From positions 310,001-374,000 of the forward strand of contig NZ_JASISP010000001.1 of the NCBI RefSeq assembly GCF_030063185.1: 64,000 bases of DNA. The letters are read 5' to 3'. Below the pieces are notes generated by a model. The model did no database searches. It was not told the origin of the DNA and saw only the letters and a program-made list of their open reading frames with translations. A program made the position numbers and the translations under genes. Each line of letters opens with the position of its first letter. The stretch's first letter is position 1. This document shows, in pieces, positions 34,336-42,541 of the stretch. The stretch comes from Arthrobacter sp. H35-D1. GTDB lineage: Bacteria; Actinomycetota; Actinomycetes; Actinomycetales; Micrococcaceae.

Positions 34336-35471
34336 AGCTCGGCCCGTTTCCCGCGGCGCACCACTGCTATAAAGACGGGCGCGCCCATCATGGCTGCCAA
34401 GATACCCGCGGGCACTTCCCCAGGGAGCAGGATGACCCTGCCAACCACGTCCGCCAGCAACAGCACCGCGGGTGCCGCTAGCAATGACAGCGGCAGCAGC
34501 CAACGGTAGTCGGGCCCCACCAGAGATCGCAGCAGATGCGGCACCACCAGGCCAATGAAAGCAATGGGCCCCACCAGAGCCGTTGCCGAACCGCACAGCA
34601 GCACAATTCCACAGGCGGAAACCACCCTGCCTGTTCCGGGCCGCTGCCCCAAGCCGCGCGCCATGTCGTCGCCAAGTGCAAGAGAGTTCAAAAGTCGTCC
34701 CGTAAAAAGCAACACAACTACTCCGACCAGCACAAAGGGCAGCACAGCAGTGATAGATACCCAGGAGCTGCCGGCCAGCGCACCGACCTGCCATCGGCGG
34801 AACAGGTCCAAGGAGTCCTGGCTCGTCACGAGCATTGCGCTCATGAGCGAGCCCATGCCGGCCGCAATGGCGGCTCCGGCGAGGGCAAGTTTCACCGGTG
34901 TGGCCCCACTGCGGCCCAGGCTTGCCACCAAATACACCACAACCGCAGCCACGGCGCTGCCGCCGAAGGCAAACCACAGGTAGTTTGAGACGCTCGTGGC
35001 GCCAAAGAAGAAAATGCCGGCCACCACCGCCAGCGAGGCGCCGGCATTGATGCCGAGGATGCCGGGATCTGCCAGCGGGTTGCGGGCCACGCCTTGCATC
35101 GAGGTGCCGGCCAGACCCAGCGAAGCACCAACCACCAGCCCTGCCACGGTGCGCATAAGGCGGGAGTAAACCACGGCATGGTCGCCGTTGGCCGGGTCAA
35201 AGTGCAGCATCGCATCGAGCACCGTGGACGGGGCCGTGCCGCGCGCGCCCACGGCCAGCGAAGCCAGGACCAGCATGCCCAGAACCGCCGCAAGGACAAC
35301 TATCCACAGCACTCGGCGGCGGTTGTCTCCCGCCGCCGCCCCCAAGGCCGTGCACCTGGACACGGCTGGCCTCGAACGAGCTGTGCCAGCGGTCCCCGCA
35401 TCTCCGTGCAAACCCACAGCGGGCACACCGGGAGGCACGAAAGCTGTCCCCGGCGTCGCGCTTCCCTTCAT
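34332..35471 (-). CDS. Iron-siderophore ABC transporter permease (FecCD family), first
   Basis: This is a 379-residue FecCD permease. A Pro/Ala/Gly-rich N-terminal tail of about 50 residues precedes the first helix (VLWIVVLAAVLGMLVLASLA). The family block ASLGLAGTSMQGVARNPLADP, then GILGINAGAS, is clear, as is GPIAFIGLVVPHLLRSLVGPDYRWLLP. I choose ATG 35471 (MKGSATPG), 32 bases after the binding-protein stop; the frame is open upstream but would overlap fecB. It works as the partner of the second permease. Confidence 0.9.
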   Translation of the reverse strand: MKGSATPGTAFVPPGVPAVGLHGDAGTAGTARSRPAVSRCTALGAAAGDNRRRVLWIVVLAAVLGMLVLASLAVGARGTAPSTVLDAMLHFDPANGDHAVVYSRLMRTVAGLVVGASLGLAGTSMQGVARNPLADPGILGINAGASLAVVAGIFFFGATSVSNYLWFAFGGSAVAAVVVYLVASLGRSGATPVKLALAGAAIAAGMGSLMSAMLVTSQDSLDLFRRWQVGALAGSSWVSITAVLPFVLVGVVVLLFTGRLLNSLALGDDMARGLGQRPGTGRVVSACGIVLLCGSATALVGPIAFIGLVVPHLLRSLVGPDYRWLLPLSLLAAPAVLLLADVVGRVILLPGEVPAGILAAMMGAPVFIAVVRRGKRAEL

Positions 35472-35503
35472 CGTTGCTGGCGCACCTGCCACAGACGTTT
35501 TCC

Positions 35504-36559
35504 TTAAGCCTTGTCGGCTGCGGCAGCCAGCTGCGGCAGGAAAGCGTCCAAGGCCCACGGCAAGCTCAGCGGGGACGAAGCGGAAATGGCCAAGGTGAGC
35601 GTGTTGTCCGAATCCGCAACAAAGGCACCGGACCCCAAAGCCGGGATCTGACTCAGCAGCGGATCCGCAACAATCGCTTCCTTGGTCTTCTTGTCTGGAA
35701 CCCAGCTCACAAAGACGTCCGAATCCAGCTCATTGGCCTTTTCCGCCGACCATGGAAGGTAGAAGCCCTCTGCGGTTTTTTCAGCCTTGACCACCACGGG
35801 GGCCAGTACCATGCCAAGGCTGGAAAGGAACTTGGGACGGTTGTCGGCGGAGGTGTAGACGTTCACGCCTTCGCTCTTTGCTGGTTCCAGATTGCCGTAG
35901 ATGAAGGTCTTTCCTTCGAGCTGTGGATACTTGGCGGCCTGATCCTGGATGGTCTTGTTGGTCGCTGAAACCAGCTCGTTGGCAGCCTGCGAGCGGCCCA
36001 AAGCCGCACCGATCATGGTGGTGGAATCCTGCCATGCCGTTGAGTAGGCCGCCTCCGGGAATGCGACCACGGGGGCGATCTTGCTCAGCTTGTCGTACTC
36101 TTCCTGCGTCAGGCCCGAGTAGACAGCCAGGATGAGGTCCGGATTGGTTTTGGCGATTTCAGTAAAGTTCACGCCATCTGCTTCTGAATATTGCGATGGC
36201 GCCTTGTCGGTGCCAAGAGCGGCTCCCGCCTTTTCCAGCGCGGCGTCCTTCCAGGGAGTGGAGAGTGCACCATTGCCACCCCAGTCGTTCTTGGGCATGC
36301 CCACAGGAATCACACCCAGGGCAATGGCAACATCGTCATTGACCCACGAAACCGTCGCAACCCTTTGAGGGGCCGTCTTGATGACCGTTTCACCGTAAAT
36401 ATGCTTGACGCTGACAGGGAACGCGTCCGTGGCGGTGTCCGTAGTTTGCGTCCCAGCTTCGCCTACGGCGCCCGTTGAACAGCCTGCCAAGCCAACTCCC
36501 AGGCCTGCAATAGATGCGAGGAGTCCCATCTTCAGACCCTGCCGACGCGAAAATTCCAT
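35504..36559 (-). CDS. Iron-siderophore substrate-binding lipoprotein
   Basis: This is a 351-residue periplasmic-binding-type lipoprotein that captures ferric siderophore at the cell surface. It begins MEFSRRQGLKMGLLASIAG and has the lipobox LAGC at about residues 22-25. The mature part has the class III fold, with QRVATVSWVNDDVAIALGV, FTEIAKTNPDLILAVYSGL and the C-terminal NTLTLAISASSPLSLP. The start ATG 36559 follows AGGAAGTG; an upstream ATG (36622) would put the DtxR-like box inside the gene. It is the first gene of the operon. Confidence 0.92.
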   Translation of the reverse strand: MEFSRRQGLKMGLLASIAGLGVGLAGCSTGAVGEAGTQTTDTATDAFPVSVKHIYGETVIKTAPQRVATVSWVNDDVAIALGVIPVGMPKNDWGGNGALSTPWKDAALEKAGAALGTDKAPSQYSEADGVNFTEIAKTNPDLILAVYSGLTQEEYDKLSKIAPVVAFPEAAYSTAWQDSTTMIGAALGRSQAANELVSATNKTIQDQAAKYPQLEGKTFIYGNLEPAKSEGVNVYTSADNRPKFLSSLGMVLAPVVVKAEKTAEGFYLPWSAEKANELDSDVFVSWVPDKKTKEAIVADPLLSQIPALGSGAFVADSDNTLTLAISASSPLSLPWALDAFLPQLAAAADKA

Positions 36560-36600
36560 AACACTTCCTAACGGTGACCCCAAGACGATAGCTGCATAGG

Positions 36601-36619
36601 TAATGCAAGCCTTGCCTAA
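36601..36619 (-). promoter_or_regulatory. DtxR/IdeR-type iron box upstream of the siderophore operon
   Basis: The 19-base site reads TTAGGCAAGGCTTGCATTA on the minus strand and matches the consensus TTAGGTTAGGCTAACCTAA at 13 of 19 positions, including both cores TTAGG and AGGCT. It lies 42 bases before the lipoprotein start. The operon should be repressed when iron is plentiful. Confidence 0.65.
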
Positions 36620-36788
36620 CACTAGCGGATCACATTTTGATTAGGAAACATTTCACTGTTGTATTTGACGCTCGTCACAGGACTGTCATTGAATCAGGCA
36701 ATGCAGCTCACTGACCTCCGTGCACGGGGCGTCCGCGGCAACTATCTGGCGCGCGGTTCCGGCATGAAGCCGCGCCTGCCCCGCATGA

Positions 36789-36846
36789 CCGCGCCTGCCC
36801 CGCGAACCAGCGGTTGGGCAGCAGCGGGTTCGCGTGGCAGGCGCGG
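36789..36846. repeat. Dispersed hairpin repeat, copy B
   Basis: The 23-bp arms (36789-36811 and 36824-36846) have two mismatches and enclose the 12-base loop GGTTGGGCAGCA, almost identical to copy A at 31322. The left flank carries an extra partial arm in tandem. It lies between the siderophore operon promoter and the end of the VOC gene. Confidence 0.7.
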
Positions 36847-36926
36847 GAACGCGGCCGAGCCGCGGATTCGAGGCGGCCGCTACGCTGCATGGTTCGGGTT
36901 CTGCGCAGCACCGGCTTCGCTTGTGG

Positions 36927-37355
36927 CTACCGCGGCGGCGTCCCGGCGACGTTGACCATCCACGGCACGCCGAACTTGTCCGTGCACATGCCAAAAGTGT
37001 CGCCCCAGGGAGCTTTCTCAAACGCCATGGTGACTTCGCCGCCGTCGGAGAGCTTGTCCCAATACCCGCGGAGCTCCGCTTCATCCTCGCCGCTGAGGGA
37101 AACCGAGTGGTCCGTGCCGCGGGAGGATTCCATGGACGCCATGAAATTGGGTGTATCCGAGCCCATCAGCACCAGGCCGCTGTCGCTTGTCAGCGAGGAG
37201 TGCATGATTTTGTCGGTGTCGGCAGGATCCTCGGCCATGTTGAGTTCGCCGAAGGTGCTCATCTCCAACGTGCCACCAAAGACCCACCGGTAGAACTCCA
37301 TGGCTTCCCTGGCATTGTCACGAAAGCTCAAGTACGGATTCAGGTGCGTGGCCAT
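36927..37355 (-). CDS. VOC-superfamily protein, PhnB/glyoxalase-like
   Basis: This is a 142-residue protein of the vicinal oxygen chelate fold (PhnB or 3-demethylubiquinone-methyltransferase-like group). It starts MATHLNPYLSFRDNAREAME and has FYRWVFGGTLEMSTFG (about 21-36) and a C-terminal DTFGMCTDKFGVPWMVNVAG, the family signature. Members bind small ligands or divalent metal; the specific role is unknown. The start has a good AAGGAG site. It lies between two copies of the hairpin repeat and has no operon partner. Confidence 0.87.
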   Translation of the reverse strand: MATHLNPYLSFRDNAREAMEFYRWVFGGTLEMSTFGELNMAEDPADTDKIMHSSLTSDSGLVLMGSDTPNFMASMESSRGTDHSVSLSGEDEAELRGYWDKLSDGGEVTMAFEKAPWGDTFGMCTDKFGVPWMVNVAGTPPR

Positions 37356-37475
37356 GACTGGTCTCCTTGGTTGCGCGAACGAACAGGTTGCAGGAAATTA
37401 TTCCCTTCTATTGGGCATTTGTCAGCACCCAACTTTGTCAGCAGCCGCCCGTGAACCCGCGCCTAGCCCTCACAA

Positions 37476-37533
37476 CCGCGACGGGACCGCGAAGCAGCGG
37501 CTGGGCAACAGCGGATTTGCGGAGCAGGCGCGG
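37476..37533. repeat. Dispersed hairpin repeat, copy C (degenerate)
   Basis: The arms (37476-37498 and 37511-37533) keep the spacing and the 12-base loop GGCTGGGCAACA, but several arm positions no longer pair. It clearly derives from the same element as the copies at 31322 and 36789. It lies upstream of the VOC gene and downstream of the hydroquinone reductase gene. Confidence 0.6.
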
Positions 37534-37660
37534 GCACGCAGGCAAGTGGCGGGCGCGCGGTCTCGGGACGCCTTCGCAGCCGTTTTCTCAACAAGCTCCA
37601 ACACGAGTACCAACAGAGACCGTGGCATTCGGTGTTTTCAGGCGTCACCGGCTCAGGTTT

Positions 37661-38680
37661 TCAGGCGTCGACGGCGCGGGTGGGGGCAGTTCCGGACCCG
37701 AAGGGACTGCCGCCGAGCGTTTCACGGCCGTGCGGCGTACCCCATCCCGAGGTATCGGGGCCAAGCGGCACAATTTGGGTGGGGTTCAGGTCCGTGTGGA
37801 CGATGTAGTAGTGCGCCTTGATCTGGTCAAAGTCCACAGTGTCGCCAAAGCCCGGAGTCTGGAACAGGTCGCGCGCATACGCCCACAGGACAGGCATCTC
37901 GACGAGCTTGTTGCGGTTGCACTTGAAGTGGCCGTGGTAGACGGCGTCAAAGCGAACAAGTGTGGTGAAAAGGCGCACATCGGCTTCGGTGATGGACTCC
38001 CCCATCAGGTAGCGCTGGCCGGCGAGGCGTTCCTCCAACCAATCCAGGCCGGCAAAGAGCCCCGCATAGGCGGACTCGTAGGCCTCCTGGCTCCCGGCAA
38101 AGCCGCACCTGTACACCCCATTGTTAACTTCTATGAAGACGCGCTGGTTCACCTCCGCCATTTCCTCGCGCAGCGCTTCCGGGTACAAATCGGGGGCTCC
38201 CTCGCGCTGAAACTCCCTCCATTCAGTGGAGAAGTCAAGGGTGATTTGTGGGAAGTTGTTTGTCACCACCGCACCACTGGGGACATCCACGATGGCCGGC
38301 ACAGTGATCCCGCGCGCATAGTCGGGAGTGCGCTTGAAGAAGGCCTCCTGCAGGCGTTCGATCCCCAAGACGGGGTCGACTCCGCCCGGATCCAAGTCGA
38401 AAGTCCACGAGCGGACGTCGTGCGTGGGCCCGCACACTCCAATGGAAATGGCGTCTTCCAGGCCCAGCAAGCGGCGAACAATGGTGGATCTGTGCGCCCA
38501 CGGGCAGGCTCTTGCCACCACCAGCCTGTACCGTCCAGCCTCGACCGGGTAGCCGTCCGCTCCATCGCCGGTGATGCGGGTTTCAATGTAGTGCGTGTCG
38601 CGGGTGTACTCGCCACCCGTGACGTAAGTGCCTTGTGCGGCCAAATCTTTTTTGCCCAAATCATTGCCCTGCGTGTCCAT
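37661..38680 (-). CDS. Glutathionyl-hydroquinone reductase-like protein (GST Xi class)
   Basis: This is a 339-residue glutathione-transferase-fold enzyme of the ECM4/YqjG type. The thioredoxin-like domain has RACPWAHRSTIVRRLLGLED (about 62-81), with the catalytic Cys of the CPWA motif. The helical domain has GLDWLEERLAGQRYLMGES and the family LVRFDAVYHGHFKCNRNKL block. Family members reductively remove a thiol from hydroquinones. Actinobacteria make mycothiol, not glutathione, so the partner is probably mycothiol (inference). It is divergent from the OpuC-type operon. Confidence 0.88.
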   Translation of the reverse strand: MDTQGNDLGKKDLAAQGTYVTGGEYTRDTHYIETRITGDGADGYPVEAGRYRLVVARACPWAHRSTIVRRLLGLEDAISIGVCGPTHDVRSWTFDLDPGGVDPVLGIERLQEAFFKRTPDYARGITVPAIVDVPSGAVVTNNFPQITLDFSTEWREFQREGAPDLYPEALREEMAEVNQRVFIEVNNGVYRCGFAGSQEAYESAYAGLFAGLDWLEERLAGQRYLMGESITEADVRLFTTLVRFDAVYHGHFKCNRNKLVEMPVLWAYARDLFQTPGFGDTVDFDQIKAHYYIVHTDLNPTQIVPLGPDTSGWGTPHGRETLGGSPFGSGTAPTRAVDA

Positions 38681-38776
38681 GTTGCCAGCCTATAGCCCGC
38701 CCTGCGAGCCCCGCCACTACCACGGCCGGCCCTCGCCCATGTTGGATAAAACCCGACCGACTCGCCCGCCGTCGAC

Positions 38777-38805
38777 TTTACTCACCAAAGCTGCCTGCCT
38801 ATGAT
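38777..38805 (+). promoter_or_regulatory. Candidate promoter of the OpuC-type operon
   Basis: TTTACT (38777-38782) and TATGAT (38800-38805) are spaced by 17 bases, close to the sigma-70-like consensus, 56 bases before the ATPase start. Confidence 0.4.
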
Positions 38806-38860
38806 CAACACACACCAGGTGAACGATCCGCAAGAATGCCACCCACAGTGAGGACCTTCC

Positions 38861-40063
38861 ATGGCGGCTCCAGAAACCATCGATGCGACACAGAGCGGCA
38901 GCACTTCTGCGCTAAAAACCATCGACGCAGCAGGCACGGCCATGGTGGAATTCCAGGGCGTCAGCAAGATCTACCCCGGCCAATCCCCCGCAGTGGAAGA
39001 CCTCAGCCTCAGCGTTGAAAGCGGCAAAATAACCGTCTTTGTAGGCCCCTCGGGCTGCGGCAAAACCACATCCCTGCGCATGGTCAACCGCATGGTGGAG
39101 CCCACCTCCGGCACCATCACCGTGGGCGGGAGCAACATTGCGGACATTCCAGCCGCCGAGCTGCGCCGATCCATGGGCTATGTCATGCAGCAGGCGGGAT
39201 TGCTGCCGCACCGCACCGTGGTGGACAACGTTTCCACCGTGCTGCGCCTGAACAAGGTCCCTCGCGCGCAGGCCCGCCGGCGTTCGCTTGAATTGCTCGA
39301 AACGGTCGGCCTCTCCCCGGCCATGGCCAAGCGCTACCCCAACCAGCTCTCCGGTGGACAACAGCAGCGCGTTGGCGTAGCCCGCGCGCTTGCCGCGGAT
39401 CCGCCCATCCTGCTCATGGACGAGCCATTTTCCGCCGTGGACCCCGTGGTCCGCGCCGAGTTGCAGCACGAACTGTTGCGGCTCCAGCGAGAACTGGACA
39501 AAACCATCATTTTCGTCACGCACGACATCGACGAGGCCACGCTGCTCGGCGACAGCGTTGCGGTGTTTGCCATCGGCGGGCGCGTGGCCCAATACGCCCC
39601 TCCCGAGGAGATCCTGCGCGCCCCCGTGGACGACTTCGTGGCCAATTTTGTGGGCCGCGACCGCGGCTTCCGCCGGCTCTCCTTCAGTCCCGGCGTGGAT
39701 GTGCCGGTTCACGACGTCGCCACCGTGACGTGGCCAAGGAAGCACGACGACGTTTCCTCCCCCCGCGTCCCCGGCGCCTCCCCGTGGGTGCTGGCCGTGG
39801 ACGCCGACAACCGCCCGCTGGGCTGGCTTTCCCCGGCAGACAGCGCCGGCCCCGGACGCCCTGGCGCTGCCGTCTCGCCAACTCTCGTCCCCGGCGGTTC
39901 GCTCTTCCACAGCGGCGACCCGTTGCGCACCGCGCTCGATTCGGCGCTGTCCTCGCCGTCCGGGCTGGGCGTTGCCGTGGACGTCGAAGGGCATGTCAGC
40001 GGAGTCGTCAACGGGCCCGAGGTGCTGGCCGCCATTGACGCCGTCCGGAAAAACCGGACCTGA
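38861..40063 (+). CDS. opuCA: Osmoprotectant ABC transporter ATP-binding protein (OpuCA/ProV-like)
   Basis: This ATPase drives import of betaine, choline or a related compatible solute. It is 400 residues: an N-terminal tail of about 28 residues, then the ABC domain with Walker A GPSGCGKTT (about 63-71), signature LSGGQQQRVGVARAL, Walker B LLMDEPFSAVD and switch VTHDIDEATLLGD. The C-terminal part (about 270-400) is in the position of the CBS domains that sense ionic strength in OpuA-like proteins, but is divergent. It is the first gene of an A-B-D-C operon. Confidence 0.9.
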   Translation: MAAPETIDATQSGSTSALKTIDAAGTAMVEFQGVSKIYPGQSPAVEDLSLSVESGKITVFVGPSGCGKTTSLRMVNRMVEPTSGTITVGGSNIADIPAAELRRSMGYVMQQAGLLPHRTVVDNVSTVLRLNKVPRAQARRRSLELLETVGLSPAMAKRYPNQLSGGQQQRVGVARALAADPPILLMDEPFSAVDPVVRAELQHELLRLQRELDKTIIFVTHDIDEATLLGDSVAVFAIGGRVAQYAPPEEILRAPVDDFVANFVGRDRGFRRLSFSPGVDVPVHDVATVTWPRKHDDVSSPRVPGASPWVLAVDADNRPLGWLSPADSAGPGRPGAAVSPTLVPGGSLFHSGDPLRTALDSALSSPSGLGVAVDVEGHVSGVVNGPEVLAAIDAVRKNRT

Positions 40064-40079
40064 TGCGGGGAGTCCTCTG

Positions 40080-40748
40080 ATGCAATGGTTCCTGGCTAAT
40101 CTGCCCCAGGTCCTCAACCTCACCGGCTACCACCTGGTGCAGGCCGTGGTGCCCTTGGTCTTGAGCGTGCTCATCGCCATTCCGCTGGCCCAATTGGCCC
40201 GGGTGAACAAGCCGGCCGGCGCCGTCATTCTTTCGGCCGGCTCGCTTCTGTACACCATCCCGTCCTTGGCGTTGTTCGTGATCCTGCCGAGCATTCTTGG
40301 CACCCGAATCCTGGACTTTGCCAACATCATTGTGGCGCTGACCATCTATGCCGTGGCACTGCTGGTCCGTTCCACCCTCGACGCATTGCAGTCGGTGGAT
40401 GATTCCATCCGGCAATCCGCCACCGCCATGGGCTACAAGCCGTTGCAACGCTTCCTTAACGTGGATTTGCCGCTCTCCCTTCCCGTGCTCTTCGCCGGTT
40501 TGCGCGTCATTTCAGTCAGCAACATCTCGCTCGTGACAGTGGGCTCGCTGCTGGGCATTCCCAGCTTGGGCTTCTTCTTCACCGACGGGTTGGCCCGCAA
40601 CTTCCGCACTGAGATCATTGTCGGGATTGTGGGGACGCTGGTGTTGGCCTTGTTGATGGATTTGGTGCTTGTCCTGCTGCAAAAGCTGCTGACCCCGTGG
40701 CTGCGCAACCGAAAGCCTGCCCCGCGTTCGACGGCGGTGCCGGCATGA
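40080..40748 (+). CDS. opuCB: Osmoprotectant ABC transporter permease (OpuCB-like)
   Basis: This is a 222-residue, six-helix permease of the BPD_transp_1 family. It starts MQWFLANLPQVLNLTGYH at ATG 40080, 16 bases after opuCA; the frame is open upstream but unlike the family. The EAA-type loop lies in DDSIRQSATAMGYKPLQRF and the following helix in LRVISVSNISLVTVGSLLG. Its stop overlaps the next permease start (ATGA), so the two form a heterodimer channel made in equal amounts. Confidence 0.88.
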   Translation: MQWFLANLPQVLNLTGYHLVQAVVPLVLSVLIAIPLAQLARVNKPAGAVILSAGSLLYTIPSLALFVILPSILGTRILDFANIIVALTIYAVALLVRSTLDALQSVDDSIRQSATAMGYKPLQRFLNVDLPLSLPVLFAGLRVISVSNISLVTVGSLLGIPSLGFFFTDGLARNFRTEIIVGIVGTLVLALLMDLVLVLLQKLLTPWLRNRKPAPRSTAVPA

Positions 40749-41542
40749 GTGCTTTGACATTGCTGCCGGCGACGAAATACACCGCCACCGACCCCTTCAG
40801 CCAGGGTTGGCAATGGCTCACCGACCCGCTGAACTGGCAAGGGCCCATGGGTGTGCCCGCCCGCGTGCTGGAGCACCTCGGCTACACGGGCCTGACCCTG
40901 GCAATTTCGCTCGCGATTGCCGTGCCGCTGGGACTGTATGTGGGACACACGGGCCGGGGACGCGGCGTCGTCATTGCCTTGGCCGGCATGCTCCGGGCAC
41001 TGCCGACACTGGGCATCATGACCTTGTTTGCGCTCATTGCAACGTCCACGCTCTCGCTCATGCCGGCCATTTGGTCGCTGGTGCTGTTGGCCGTGCCGCC
41101 CATCCTGACGGCCACCTATGCCGGAGTCTCCTCCGTCGATCGGGACTTGGTGGATGCCGCACGCAGCATGGGCATGACCGAACCACAGATCCTGTTCGGC
41201 GTGGAAGTGCCCAACGGGCTGGTGGTCATGCTCGGCGGGTTCCGCTCTGCCGTGCTGCAGGTGGTTTCCACGGTGGCGGTGGTGGCGCTCCTCGGCTTGG
41301 GCGGGCTGGGCCGGTACATTATTGACGGTCTCGCCGTGCAGGACTACGGCCAGGTCCTTGGCGGCGCCGTGGTGATTGCCGTCCTGGCCATCGTCCTTGA
41401 CGGTTTGCTGGTCCTGACCCAGCGCGCAGTGGTCTCGCCCGGGTTGCGGCCCACCGCCCCCGGTGCCGAACAAATACCGGACCCCGCCACACCCACGGAA
41501 GCCGCGGCACCCGCCACACCCACGACAACCCAGGCAGCCTAG
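40745..41542 (+). CDS. opuCD: Osmoprotectant ABC transporter permease (OpuCD-like)
   Basis: This is the second permease, 265 residues, with six helices and the EAA loop DRDLVDAARSMGMTEPQILF. The helix block GFRSAVLQVVSTVAVVALLG corresponds to the core of the family. A polar, Thr/Pro-rich tail of about 30 residues ends the protein. It starts at ATG 40745, overlapping the previous stop by four bases, and is followed after 40 bases by the binding protein with an AAGGAG site. Confidence 0.88.
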   Translation: MSALTLLPATKYTATDPFSQGWQWLTDPLNWQGPMGVPARVLEHLGYTGLTLAISLAIAVPLGLYVGHTGRGRGVVIALAGMLRALPTLGIMTLFALIATSTLSLMPAIWSLVLLAVPPILTATYAGVSSVDRDLVDAARSMGMTEPQILFGVEVPNGLVVMLGGFRSAVLQVVSTVAVVALLGLGGLGRYIIDGLAVQDYGQVLGGAVVIAVLAIVLDGLLVLTQRAVVSPGLRPTAPGAEQIPDPATPTEAAAPATPTTTQAA

Positions 41543-41582
41543 CCTCTACACTTCAATAGTCCGCTTCACAAGGAGATACAAC

Positions 41583-42530
41583 ATGAACAAGAACTTGCTT
41601 CCCACCCGTCGTGCACTTTTGGTCGCGGCCGCGGGGCTCTCAGTGGCCTTTGCCGTCACTGCCTGCGGCGGGGGAGATCCCTTGGCCGGCGATAGCGCAA
41701 CGGCCGGCGGCGGCTCGGATGCCGCTGTGGTGGTGGGTTCGGCCAACTTCCCCGAAAGCGCCACAGTTGCCGAAATTTATGCCGGTGCCCTGAATGCCGC
41801 CGGCGTTACGGCGAGCACCAAGCTGAACATTGGCGCCCGCGAGGTCTACATCAAGGCTGTCGAGGACGGCTCCGTGGACATTGTCCCGGACTACAGCGGC
41901 AACCTGCTGGGCTACCTGGATTCGAAGACCACGGCGAAGACAGCCGAGGAGGTGCTTGCCGGTCTGCCTGCAGCAATGCCGGACGGCCTGTCAGTGCTGG
42001 ACGCTGCCAAGGCTGAGGACAAGGACGCCATGGTGGTGACAGCGGAGACCGCAGCCAAATACAACCTCAAGTCGATCGAGGACATGGCGAAGGTGTGCAG
42101 CGAGCTTACCTTCGGCGCCCCGCCGGAATTCAAGACCCGGTCTTACGGCCTACCCGGCCTGAAGGCGAACTATGACTGCGTGCCGAAAAAGTTCACCCCC
42201 GTCAGTGACGGCGGCGGACCACTGACGGTCAAGGCGCTGCTGAACAACGAGATTCAGGTGGCAGACATCTTCACCACCTCGCCGGCCATTCCGGCCAACA
42301 AGCTGGTGGTCCTGACCGACCCGAAGAACAACTGGCTGGCACAGCAGGTGCTGCCGGTGGTCAAGACGGACAAAGTCAACGACGCTGCCACGAAGGCACT
42401 GAACAATGTCTCAAGCATGCTGACCACCGAGGACCTCATCAAGCTCAACGAACAGGTCAGCGGCGCCGAAAAGATGGACCCGGCCGCGGCTGCCGCCGGT
42501 TGGCTGAAAGACAAGGGAATCACGAAGTAG
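41583..42530 (+). CDS. opuCC: Osmoprotectant-binding lipoprotein (OpuCC/ProX-like)
   Basis: This substrate-binding lipoprotein has 315 residues. It starts MNKNLLPTRRALLVAAAG and has a lipobox ending VTAC (about residues 27-30). The mature part has the OpuAC fold, with VVVGSANFPESATVAEIYAG, the ligand-loop IVPDYSGNLLGYL and ALLNNEIQVADIFTTSPAI. It should bind betaine-like or choline-like solutes. The ATG at 41583 lies behind AAGGAG; earlier in-frame codons lack any signal. The flavoprotein gene begins only 11 bases downstream. Confidence 0.9.
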   Translation: MNKNLLPTRRALLVAAAGLSVAFAVTACGGGDPLAGDSATAGGGSDAAVVVGSANFPESATVAEIYAGALNAAGVTASTKLNIGAREVYIKAVEDGSVDIVPDYSGNLLGYLDSKTTAKTAEEVLAGLPAAMPDGLSVLDAAKAEDKDAMVVTAETAAKYNLKSIEDMAKVCSELTFGAPPEFKTRSYGLPGLKANYDCVPKKFTPVSDGGGPLTVKALLNNEIQVADIFTTSPAIPANKLVVLTDPKNNWLAQQVLPVVKTDKVNDAATKALNNVSSMLTTEDLIKLNEQVSGAEKMDPAAAAAGWLKDKGITK

Positions 42531-42541
42531 GGGAGACGCGC

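Noticed and set aside
31261-37560. CRISPR array suggested by repeated GC-rich segments
   Set aside because: The three copies are palindromic, kilobases apart and separated by genes. There are no regular spacers and no cas genes.
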